A DNA stretch of 64,000 nt from Paraspadella gotoi (lineage: Eukaryota; Chaetognatha): the NCBI GenBank assembly GCA_051294375.1, contig CM119268.1, positions 8,613,008-8,677,007 of the forward strand, written 5' to 3'. A model generated the notes under the pieces. That model was not told where the DNA came from. It did no database searches and was given only the letters and a program-made list of their open reading frames with translations. The position numbers and the translations under genes are program-made. Shown piece after piece: positions 39,918 to 53,200 of the stretch. How positions within the stretch are numbered: position 1 is the first letter of the stretch; each line of letters starts with the position of its first letter.

Positions 39918-40765
39918 ATGAGAGAGAGAGAGAGAGAGAGACAGTAAAAGAGAAGAAAGAGGAATGGAGAGATGAAGAAGAGAGGCGAATAGGTTATATA
40001 AGAAGAGAATCGAAATGCCAAACATTCTGAAAAAATCAGAGAAAAGTTTTTTTTTTATCAGGAAAAGAATAAGTTGTAAAAAAGACGATATGATAGGCAA
40101 TAAAAAAGGGAAAAGATAAATAAATAATAAAAGAGCGAAAGACTGTGGAATATTATGAGATTTTTAGGACCGTCTATATTATATAAATACCATAAAAAAA
40201 GAAAGGTTGTCAAGTATAAATAACAATAATGACTGGGCTATCAATTTGATGACAAAAAGATACGGTGATATCCTGAAATGGATAAAATTATTACATCGTA
40301 TTAGAGCGGAAAAAAGAGAGTCGGCGATTCTAATAAATGGACGAGAAGATTGGACATAAAATTTCCCAAAAATAGAAGCTATGAGAAAAAAATATGAAAT
40401 GATAGACGATTTAAATAATGATGTGATGAGCAAAAAAAAAAGTGAATAAATGAAGTGTTGTCGTTATTATTTTAATATTGATCGGTCCCGAGGTCGACGT
40501 TGCTGCCATCTATCGACGTTTTTCTCGTCGTCGTCGTTAGCGTCGTTATCTTCGCCTTCGTCGCTTTTAGCGTCATCGTCGTCTCTTCTCTCGACAATGT
40601 CATTGTCGTCCTCATCAGTGATTATCATCATCATCATCATCATCATGATCATCATCATGATCATCAACATCATCATCATCATCATCGTCATCAGCATCAT
40701 CATCATCATCAGTCCTCCTCACGATCATAATTTTGTCTACTCACGCGAAAAAGCGGTATTTTGCA

Positions 40766-40810
<45 letters not shown>

Positions 40811-40819
40811 CTCCTCTCT

Positions 40820-40851
<32 letters not shown>

Positions 40852-41154
40852 CAATATAAACGTCATTGTGAAACTCGTTACCGGCCTCGTCGTCGTCGTC
40901 GTCGTCGTCGTCGTCTTTCCCGTTTTTCTCCATGTTCTTTCATTCTTTCTCCTTCCCGTCTCTCCTCGACACGGAGAATTCTTTTCATTCAATGATTCAT
41001 CCATGGTTTTAAGCCTGGACCTGGAATTTCTGAGCCAATAAAGTCTATTTGCATTTCGGGGGACTTTTTTTCCCTTTTTTTTTCCTTTAGTTTTACCTTT
41101 TTTCAAGTTTGTTACTTTTTGGTTATTTCTTTCGCTCTTTCTTTATTTTTTTCC

Positions 41155-41216
<62 letters not shown>

Positions 41217-44200
41217 CTCTTTCTTTCTCTCTTATTCATTTTTTTTTCATTCTTTCTTTCTTTTTTCTTTCTTTCCTTTTTTCATACTTTTTCTTTTTTT
41301 TTCAGTCGGTTTCTTTAGTTTTTTCTCGACCTTCTTCACGCCTTCTTTTCAAAAGATTTCTTTGTTTCTCGACTTTAAAAAAAAAAAGCGGAAGATTAAG
41401 GTGGAAAATTATTGGCGAAAATGTGAGAAAACTTACGAGGTTGTCGATCCTAAACGGCGCATCACGGTGCCGGTTTGCAGTGCCATTTCGCGGAGCCGGT
41501 TCGCCGTGCCACACTTTTCCCGCCAAATTACATTCCTCTCTTCTTATCATATTAAATTAATAACGCGGCATGGCATGGCAAGGAACAGGGAGCAGGACAA
41601 AGAAGTAATCCGCTATTCGGTTTTCAGAGGGGCACGCTTAACAACCTCCGGTGAATCGAGAGCACCCGAGGTTTTAAGCTCTCCCACTTTTTTTTTATCT
41701 CATTTCAATCGAAAGCCACCTGGACGCCACCTTCTCTACTCTTCCCCCCCTGCAACCCAAACCACCCACGGGCGGGCTAACCCAAACCCCATCTCTTCCG
41801 AACCGCTGCATACTACCTACTCCGCGGAAAGACTCAGCGGAAATTCGATCGGGTCCCGAAATGTTTGTATTTCCATCTCCGCAAACTTATTTAACCCGAA
41901 GCACAAAAAAGAAAAAAAAAAGAAAGAATCAAAAGAGGTTTTTGCGCTTTACATTCGTATCCTCCTTTTTTCTTTCATCGCGTGGGGTGATTTTCTTTTA
42001 GAGGGGGGGTCTATAGGGGGATTGGGATTGTAATTCTATTGGCTTGTTATAATTTTATTATAAGAATTTAACACGAATTGTTTGGATATGCTTGTGTAAT
42101 GGAATGGAATGGAATGTGTAATGGAAATCTCAACATGCTGTGTTTCACTAGAGCAGTTTGAGGTTTAAGTTTTGATGCTAATAACCGTTAAATGCTCTAT
42201 ACATGAATTATCTTCCCTATTTACCCGGATTTTTAATGAGACATAATCTCTCAAAGGCAGTCATCTTTTGTTTTTTTTCCTTCGGAGATACTACGGAGCT
42301 CGCGACATCTAAAAGGAAAATGTTTAAAAAAAAGTGTAACTAATACTTGGGCAAGCATTCTATAATCTTTTAACAATACCTTGTCCCATAAACATTTTAA
42401 ATATAATGTAAAAAATATAGTTCCAAGCTGGCGATAAAATTGATTTAATCCCGTTTAAGTTTTGCTCTTCAAAAATAAACGCTGCATATCTCTATGGATT
42501 TGGTTAAAAAATCTTAGCAAAAAGAAAGTATGTAAACTGACCTTTACTTTTCCAAAGAGTTGGCAGGCAGTCCTTTCGTATATCCAAAAAAAAAAGTAAT
42601 TCTTTCAAATTTGCACAAGTGCTAAGAATTTTTGGGTTTATATCGATTTTTTTATTTTTTTATTTTTTTCCTACTTAAAAAGAAAAAAGGGGAGGGGGGA
42701 TTAAATGGAATTTTTTCCGCCTTCCATTCCTCCGCTGTGCAAATTTGCTTTTGAAAAGTTTTCAAGGATCGGATATTTGGCCTACGAGTTTACTTATTTT
42801 TTTAAAAAAGGGTTTTTTTTTTCCTCTCTCAGTCAAAAGTCAAATTAATTTCTTTGGCTCGAAAGGAAAAATCAATATTTTTTTTTCATTTGGCTCCTCA
42901 GGTTGGCCTCCGCCCGCGAGAAGCGACATGGGCATGGGCTCCACAATCAATTCCCCAGTACAACCAAGCTCAACCCCCTCAACCGGTAAGCAAATTAAAG
43001 ATTGGTGGGTCCAGAGAAGAGCGGGAGTTTAACCTGGAGGTCACTCTATACAAGCTTTCTCAGTGCTTCCCCGGGCAATCGTTTTTAGTTGCGAAGCGAG
43101 TACTCGCATACCCGACCGTCTATCAGTTCATCCTACATATATTTTTAAAGTTTTTATCTATAGTGATATGTTATCATTTTAGTTAATTATTGATAGAAAG
43201 ATGCTTATTGTTCATTCGATTACAGCAATTCTTATTTGCGTAGTTATATTGACATTAAATTAAAATTAAACGCAATGGAACACTTAAAAACAGCCGTTTC
43301 TGGTTTTAAAATATTGGCCCTTCACTGAACAGTGATAAGTATTCAATGCATTGACGTTTTCTTACAGCCCCAACAGACTCCGAAGGGAATTGGGAATGTC
43401 CAACTGAAGTCATCTTGATCAACCTTCCTCATCCGACGGACTGCGAGTAAGAAATTCTGAGAAATTAAGCAATCAATCAATCAATCATCCATGTCAGTAT
43501 CAATCAATCAGCCATCTTATACATAAAAAAAATAATGACTAAATCAATTTATCTATCATTGAATCCTCTATTGATGACAAAAAACAAAAAAAATCACGTC
43601 GATCGCTTAAAATCGTCAACCCTCAACTCAAGGCGGTTCATCGAGTGCCGGTCCGGCGTCGGCACCCTCCAACGCTGCCCGCCCGGCAAACACTTCGACC
43701 GGGTGATGACGATCTGCGAGTGGCGAGTCCTGGTCAGTTGCGAGGCGACCGTCGCCCAGCCCGACAACGCCCCTGCGGACCCGAACTCCTCCTCCTCTTC
43801 ATCCTCCTCCTCCGACGTGACGTTCCTGTGCGACAAGGACGGGTTGTTCCCGACGGAGGGAGACTGCAAAAAGTATTACTCGTGCCGGGACGGCGACGTC
43901 GAGGAGAGGCAATGCGATGAAGGTCAGGAAGTTTGGTAGGGTAAGGTGGTAGCGGGGGGGGTAGGGGGCAGACTGAGAGAACATGATGCAGATTGGACCT
44001 CGGGGGGCGTAATTTACTGTTCCCCATTATATCGTTTAGTTCGTGAAAGTTACCTTTCAAATGAATCTTTTTTTGAGTTTTCTTTGCAGTAATAAGTTAT
44101 AAACACGAACACAAAAAGATACGGAAAGTAAGAATAACCGTTTTAATTGAACGATTGAGTACGTGGTCCAAAAAAGAAGTAAAAATTAAAAATGGCGGGT

Positions 44201-44531
44201 GTGAGGTGCGTAAAGTTGAAGATGTCTTCGTGGTGAAAAGCTGCGCTCTCTGGCGATCGATAACTCTGCTTAACGTAAGCCTAAACGTGCGTACATATTA
44301 GGATTGTTCGACGTGAGAAATACTTTTGTGACGAAGACTTGTGTAATGTGTAATGTGTATGTATATCGAAAAGAGCGGTAAATTCAAACCTCGTCACTAA
44401 GCAACCTAACTCCCTTTCCTTTCCAGGATCTCTTTTCAACGCGAGAATCGGAGCCTGTGATCAGTCGCTCACGTCTTGTGATCGGCCTCTCACGCCGAGA
44501 CTCGCTCGTGCTCACGGGAGGTGAGAGAGAG

Positions 44532-44619
<88 letters not shown>

Positions 44620-47086
44620 CAGGCCTGGAGTAAGTCGAAAATAAGTCAAAATATAAACAATATTGAAATATATCCGTACTTTAAATCTTTATTTTTTTTT
44701 CAACCAGGAATCGCTTCCATGACCGCTTCCGCCTCTGGTTCGGCCGGTACGACTGAGTGCTGACTGACTGACTGAACTACGTACATTGTGAAAAATCAAA
44801 AATGAGTTTTAATTTTGGTTTTGTTTCTCTGGTTGATTTGATTTTATCGTGCAAGAGATTTTAAAAAAATTTCTAGTTATGACAAAATTCGATAAAATAC
44901 ATTGCCCGTTTCTTTAATATTTCTTTTCAGCTTCGGGTGGTTCGTGCCCAGAGGCTGATCACGGCAAGTTCCGACCTCACCCGACCAATTGCCGGTTCTA
45001 CTACCAGTGCGACAACGGAAGACTCGTCAGAAAGGAATGCCCCAAGGATCTCTACTGGAATCAGCCACGCATGCAGTAAACAATAGATAGTAAAAAATAA
45101 TAAATATTAATTCCAACTAGGGATAAATTTAAATTTGCATTACTTTCATTTTATATTATATAACATTTGATAATTGTTCATATTGTGATTCCGATTGACA
45201 GATGCGACTACAGTTGCGACCGAGGGGCAGGCTCCGTTGCCATGGCCGGGAGCATTGGGGGAGACATGTCGAGTGGCGTGGGAGGAGCGACGAGCGGCAT
45301 GGGAGGAGGAGGAATGTCGAGCGGCATGGGAGGAGGAGGAGGAATGTCGAGCGGCATGGGTGGAGGAATGTCGGGTGGAATGGGCGGCAGCCACGGTGGC
45401 ATGGGGGGTAGCATGGGTGGTAGCATGGGAGGAGGAATGTCGAGCGGCACGTCAGGCGTCTTCGGTAACAACATGGGCTCTTCCGACAGCGCTTCAGGTA
45501 ATTTTATGATGTTGCTCTCACTAGAGCCTCATCGATGAGTCATCAATGAGTCATCATGCTCAAGGCTCATAGCTACTCTCGCACTCAACAATTTAGGCTT
45601 CAATAAAAATAAAATATAAAAAAAGTTTCATTTTAAATTTTTATTTGAGGATTCGGCGGCGAAGTCATCGGCACTTCGAGCGGATCATCCGGAATGTCCG
45701 ACGGATCTTCCTTCATGTCTGGAGGCTCCGGAATGTCCGATGGATCTGGCATGTCTACCGGATCTGGGGCAACAAATGGATTCGGTATGTCGGGTGGTTT
45801 TGAGAGCATCAAAGATAGATATGCCACGATGGGCATTAGGCAGTTATGGGCTTTAGATTGGAGCAGTTGTATACATAAGCTCAAAAATTTTACTGAAGAT
45901 GTCAATTATTGTATTTTTTCACCTAATATATTTAGGAAAAAAATTTAGTTATTATTTGCTTTGTATAAGAAAGCATAAATAAAGTATTATTATTTATTAT
46001 ATGTTTTTATTTTTTTTAATTTAGTTATTATTTGCTTTGGATAAGAAAGCATCAATAAAGTATTATTATTTATTATATGTTTTAATTTTTTTAAATTTAG
46101 CTATTATTTGCTTTGCATAATAAAGCATCAATAAAGTCTTATTATTTATTATATGTTTTCTTTTTTTTTTAAATTGAGTTATTATTTGCTTTGTATAAGA
46201 AAGCATCAAATAAGTATTATTGTTTATTTATTATATCTTTTCATCACTTCTCCTCATCGGGCATGCCAGGGAGCTCTGGCGCTTCAACTGGATTTGATAT
46301 CTGGGGAGGATCTGGAATGTCAAGTGGATCAGGCATGTCCAGTGGTTCAGGCATGTCCAGTGGTTCAGGAATGTCCAGCGGGACAGGCATGTCTAATGGA
46401 TTTGGCATGTCTGCTGGTTCAGGCATGTCAAGTGGATCTGGAATATCTGGTGGGGCAGGCATGTCTAATGAATTTGGCATGTCAGGAGGATCCGGCATGT
46501 CAAGTGGAACTGGACTATCCTCTGGGACTGACATGTCAAATGGTTTTGGTATGTCGGGAGGTTCTGGCATGTCAAGTGGATCTGGAATGACCAGTGGGTC
46601 CGGCACTTCGAATGGATTTGGTATGTCGGGAGGTTCTGGCATGTCAAGTGGATCTGGAATGACCAGTGGGTCTGGCACTTCGAATGGATTCGGAATGTCA
46701 GGAGGTTCTGGCATGTCAAGTGGATCTGGAATGACCAGTGGCTCCGGCACTTCGAATGGATTCGGAATGTCAGGAAGTTCTGGCATGTCTAGTGGGTCTG
46801 GATCGGGTACGACGAATGGATTTGGCATGTCTAGCGGGTCCAACATGTTCGGGACATCCGATGGATCTGGGATGTCCGGTGGTTCTGGCATGTCAGGAGG
46901 ATCGACGGGCGGATTTGGAGGGTCAAACTCGGGTAATGACAATGATACACGGCACAGCCTTTGCATGCGAGGTTATCACAATGCTTCTCTTCAAGACGCA
47001 TCAGAGATATATTCACTTTGATTTGCAACACCGTCACCGTGCTCTTCACATTTAATACTCTCCCACGCTCTCTACCTTACTTTTTA

Positions 47087-47150
<64 letters not shown>

Positions 47151-47192
47151 TTTAGTCTATGTCTCTCTCTTTTTCTCGCTCACACTTCGTCT

Positions 47193-47263
<71 letters not shown>

Positions 47264-50200
47264 TGATTTCGATTTTCTCGCTCTACGAAGCTTTGAATGT
47301 TAATACTTGCTCTATGGTTTTCTTACATTGAAGCGACCAATCGGCTTAACAATCGGTACTTTTTACAAAGATTATTTTCATTTTCTCGACCTACGTAAGT
47401 TAAAAGCTAATGATTTAAAAAATGCTAATTTTAAAGATTTAATTATTTTTTCAAATATTTTAATTAATTAATTAATTTTAATTATTTTAATTAATTTTTT
47501 TCCAATTATTGACGTCTCCTCTCGATCGGAAACAAAAATCCCGACTCTGATAATTTTAAGATGGGAGCCAGAATTTGCTCTCGATTCTGGCTCGGATAAA
47601 TCGTAGCTTGGCGCTGCCTCAGATCGATCTCTTCTCTTTTGGCGTGGCGTCAAATCGTCTCGTACTGTTTGGCGTGGCGTCAAATCATCTCGTACAGTTT
47701 GACGCAAAAATGAAGAACGAGAGAGAACTTGCCAGGAAAAAATGAAGGCTTTTATTAGGATTTGTAATGAATACATAATACATACGTATATATTATATGA
47801 ACGTATAAATGGGAGAAAATGACGGACTCTGCCTAATATTTTTTTTTTCTACCTTCTTTCAAACTTTTTAACAATTTATGACTCACCGCGCTTATATCAC
47901 TCTTCTTTAACTCGCAATATCAAGATATGAATATTATTTGTTATTGATAATTATAACTAATCTATGTACTTTGACCAGGCGGAAGCACTTGGTCTTCTTG
48001 GTCTTCTTGGTCTTCAACCGATGGAAATTCAGGAGGTAAAAAAAAAGATTATTATATTTACATACATACATAATGTTCATATGAATTTATATATGTATAT
48101 GAATAGGGTCGAACAACTGGAATTCTGGTTCTTCAAGCAATAACGGAAATACAAGTAAAACCAAGAAAAATAATTTTCATCATTATAAATAAGATCTGAT
48201 TTAAACAATGTAAATTGTTTCTTTTAAAAATCAGATAATGCGGGATCTAATACTTGGACAAGTGGCTCTAATGGAGGGACCGACAACTCTTGGAACTCTG
48301 GAGGAGGTGGAACTTCTGACAATGCAGGTAAGAATGGATAATGTTTTAAAACATATCATATCATATTTCGAACACAACTTTCAAATAATAATTCTAGGAT
48401 CTACGACGTGGAATTCAGGATCTGGGGGAAACTCAGGAAATACAGGTGCATTTACTTTGGCTTTGAATCACATTTTTTTCTTTTAACTTACTTAACAGTT
48501 AACACCCAAACGTGCCAAAACTAAATTTTATGCTAGGATCGACTGGATCATCTTCTTGGAACTCCGGCTCAGGAAACTCAGGTACGTTTAAACTTAAAAC
48601 AAGAAATAGTCTTTTTCTAAACACCAAAGTTGATCAAAATTTATGGAATAATCAATTTCAGGATCGGGGTCATGGAATTCTGGATCAGGAAGTTCAGGTA
48701 TCACGAAAGGATTCTTGCGATGGTTCGAGATAAAGAAATTGACAATTGCGGTCTTAATCATTTTCAGGTTCCACATCATGGAATTCTGGTACCGGCTCTA
48801 ATACAGGAAACACAGGTATTTTCAAGTTATATAGGACGCTTTTTTCGTGTTTTTATCATGCTTAAATGTATTTTCCATGCTTCATGATTATTGAATTCTT
48901 TGACAGGATCCAACACCTGGAATTCCGGAGGCGCTGGTGGTTCAGGAAATACAGGTCATAATTTACTGTAGTATTAAACTTTTTGAAATGATTTATATAC
49001 AAAAAAAACCGAATTTAATTAAAAACATACAGGAGGTGGTTCCTGGAACACAGGCTCGGGTGGTACTGGAAATTCAGGTATAAACTAAAGGTTGAAAGCC
49101 TCCAGCAAACAAAAATCAAACAAAATTCTTTTTAATCAATGTTAGGGTCTTCTTGGAACTCCGGGTCAAGTAACACAGGAAACTCAGGTTCATAATTATT
49201 TATTCTATTTCTAAGTAGTAATTAAGTTTTGGGGCTAATTATTAGAGCACACATTGACAAGAGTAATCTGTATCGACTTTGGTAAAAATTATGATAATCT
49301 TTTTCTTTATTTGGTAGGATCCGGAAGTTGGGGAAATTCTAACTCCAACTCAGGAAGTTGGGGAAATTCAAACTCCAACTCTTGGACCTCAGGTAAATCT
49401 TTTGTTCATATTTATTTTATTAACTTAAATCACCTACGATCAAAAAAAAGGTTTAGTTGGTTAATTGTCTGACCACACAATGCACACTGCGCACACCATC
49501 AATTTTCTTTCATGAATCGACCTATTATGATTGCATTGTATTATTATTGTGTAGATTTGTCACAATATCACAAAACACAATATCTTTAAATATTAGGTTT
49601 ACTTCATATCTTTGTTTAGGCTACAGTTGGCCAACGATTACACCATCTCCTGTGTATTCATCATGGACAAATTCTTGGGTTTCTCCTACAGTTTTTGTGT
49701 TAGTTTAATGATACTTCCTTCGTTGATATGTTAGTTTGCTAAGATTCTTCAATTTTGATATAATTGAAATAGGCCTTCCACCTGGACTTCTACCTCAACT
49801 AATTGGAATACAAATAGTGTATCGGGTAATACTGGCACTGGAACATCATCCAATAAGCCTTGGTCTGCATCCGATATTGGAGCTGGCGGTACTGTCACTG
49901 GAAATTCTTGTAAATGCGACAATAAATACAAAGAATGTTACATAGAGGTAATGATTTTTCATTGAAGTTTTGAAATAAATATTAATAAACATGTTATACT
50001 TTGCAGGATGTTTCCTCATGCAATCATTTCTTCCATTGTTCTGTCGGAAATTTGTACAAAAAAAAATGTCCAAATGGTTTGGTTTGGAACACTGGAAGTA
50101 ATCAGTGTGACTGGATTTCAAAAACGAACTGTGGCGCTCGACCGGTCACTAATCAAGGAGGAAGCAGTTCCACTTCGGTCATTCAACAATGTACTTGCCC

Positions 50201-53200
50201 GAGAAATGCTGAGGAGTGTATGACTTCGCATCCAAGATACTGCAATTATTTTTATTACTGCATTAATGGGCAAAAATTCGAAAAGTTTTGTCCCAAGGGT
50301 TTAATATGGAGCCAGGTAAACTTTTTTTACTGTTAACCATAGAATTATGTATTTAGAGAAAGTTGATAAGTACAGTGAATATTTTTTTTTCTAGCAAAAG
50401 TCAAGATGCGAATGGGCTGATGTGTCTATTTGTGCAGGAAAGCAAATGGGACCTGGTGGGAAATATGAGGGCCATGACTCTAGTAAGGAATTTAATTGTT
50501 TAACTGATAACATCCTTAATTTTTATTTTTATTTTTATTTCTATTAGCTTCTGCGAATGTCGTCTCTTGCTCTTGTCCTGGGGGCCTAAAAGAATGCTAT
50601 CAACGTCATAATTTGTATTGTAACTATTACTATCGATGTGCCGAAGGCAGACGTTATGAATTGGTAAGATTAAGATTTCTTTTTTAAAATATTTTTTAAG
50701 TAATCACTTTTAAAACTGTCAACTGTTTTTGGACGGCGTAGTCTAATTTATTCATATAACTAATTTTTCACTGAAACACATCGTGAAAAGTAAATAAAAA
50801 CCGGAAAAAAAATATGTGTATAAATATCGATTTAGTAGGAATTTTACAGATATTTTTCTGAAATAAATATAATATTTAAGTACTTTTTTCATAAAATGAT
50901 TTTTATTTATGATAGAAATGTCCAGCTGGTTTGGCTTGGAATGGAAGGAATCAATGCGAATGGGTTAATCTAGTCAATTGTGGGACGCAAGGGATGGGAG
51001 TAGTTCCAGGAAGCTCACCGACTGTTCAACCTAGTGGTCCAAAGTGTTCATGCCCTGGTAAACTACTTTAGATTATGATTGATTAAATTTAAATTAACAT
51101 TTTTAAACTTGATTCAATCGTGTTTTTTTTTAAACATATTTCAGGTGGTTCTAAGGAGTGTTACAGAAAAGACGCGTCCAAGTGCTCTAACTTTTTCCAT
51201 TGTTTTAACGGAACGGATTATTCAAAGTCGTGTCCCGGTAATTTTTTTTTTAAATTTAATGACTTTCAAAATTTTTTATTTAAGAACTATTTTTTCTCTG
51301 CAGATAATTTACAATGGAATGACATGAAAAAAAAATGTGATTGGTCTTGGGTTGTACGTTGTGGAGGTGCTTCAAGTTCAGTAATTTTGCCAGGTAATGA
51401 ATAAATCAAATGAATAAATGCATTAAGGAAGATTTGGAAATTTCTGTCTCCCTACGTATACTGACCATTACAATTCAAATATACAGGACAACCCTCAAAT
51501 GAGGCATGCAGATGTTCTGGAGGAATGAAAGAGTGTTATTTTTCGGACAAAATGTCATGTAACAGATTCTACCATTGTTCAACTGGCATTGCGTTTCATA
51601 AAGGTAAAAAAATAAAAAATCATAAAAAAAGAAACACATATAAACACATTTGAACATTATTTAAAAGAACATTTGTGACCCGACTATACATTCCCTAATG
51701 TGAAATATTTATAAATGAAATATTTGTTTAATTTTGCTCAGAATGCCCTCCACCATTACAATGGAATATTGCAAATTCAAAATGTGACTGGCCTGTTTCC
51801 ACTGATTGTGGGACAAGACCAATTACTGTACGCCCAGGATCAGGTACTACCATTATTTAAATCTGAACGACTATCAAAAGTTTAAATAATGATTACATTT
51901 TTTTAGGTACAAATGTTATTGGGGTTGGAAAACAATGTACTTGTCGCGGAGGTTCTAAGGAGTGCTATAAAACAGATGCAACTTCATGCAACAAATTCAG
52001 CCATTGTTCCAATGGTACTCTATACAATAAGGAATGCCCAGGTATATATTTACAGAAGATGTTAATTTTTTATTTTGTACATATGCCTTTTAAAAACAAC
52101 CACTATTCAATCTCTCCATTCTTTGTTGGAAACTTCTCTCTCTCTGTCTCTCTCTCTCTTTACCACATTCTGTGAAATATTTATCTCAATTTTCGCTGAT
52201 GAAGGGGCTTTCACCATAGTTGAAGCATGTCTGTCTAAATAAGAAATTGCCATTTTTAAAACAAAAAGTTTTTTCCTTGATTAAAAACAATACTTTAATT
52301 TTTTTAAAGATGGCTTGGCATGGTCAACAATGAAGAATTTCTGTGATTGGCCTACCTCTGTTATGTGTGGAGCAAGACCCATTACAATAAATCTAAAGCC
52401 TTCAGATGGAAGTGCCACTCCAACTCAGCGATGCTCTTGTCCAAATAGAAAAGGCGAATGCTATTTTGCTGACCAAAATTCATGCAATAAATATTTTCAT
52501 TGTTATAATGGAACCGCTTATGGAAAAATCTGTCCCGGTACTTTCTGTTGTTTTTTAAAAATTAAAAATATGAAAATAAGTTAGTTTTCAAGCATTACCT
52601 TTTCAGACGGATTGGTATGGGGAATCAAAGAAAATCAATGTAATTGGCCATCTGATGAAGATTGTGGCAACAGACCGATTACGGTTAATATGAAACCTGG
52701 TGCAGTTACTCAAAAGTGTACATGTCCTAATGGAATAAAAGATTGTTACTATGCTGATATTAACAACTGTAATGGATTCTTTCAGTGCTCAAAAGGAAAA
52801 GCTTATCAGGTCTGCTCATGACTGATCCAATTACCTAAAAAAATTATCCAAAAAATTTAATTTCGATTTTTAAAGTTAACTCTTTTGAAATAATATTCCT
52901 TTTAATTGATTTTTCATATAATGTACTTTTAATATGAACTCTAAACAAAATAAATAATTTTTTTTCAATGTTTTACATATACTATATAATTAATATTATA
53001 TTTGAAAGGATATACAAGTGATAAATTCTTTCTTCAATCTTTTAATATCAGAAAAAATGTCCAAACAACTTACGTTTCAATACAATGAAAAAAGAATGTG
53101 ATTGGCCAACTACGGTTCAATGTGGTTCAAGACCTGTTACAGTATCAACATCAGGATCTCCAAATGAATGCCAGTGCTATGCTGGCACTGGGAAGTGTTA

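Noticed and set aside
41119-42033. 304-codon frame
   Set aside because: It begins in a CTTT array and continues through compositionally random sequence without domain or splice support.
46244-46966. Minus-strand frame of 240 codons rich in Pro, Asp and Met
   Set aside because: It is the complement of the Gly/Ser/Met repeat exon; the plus strand has splice borders and continuity with the gene.
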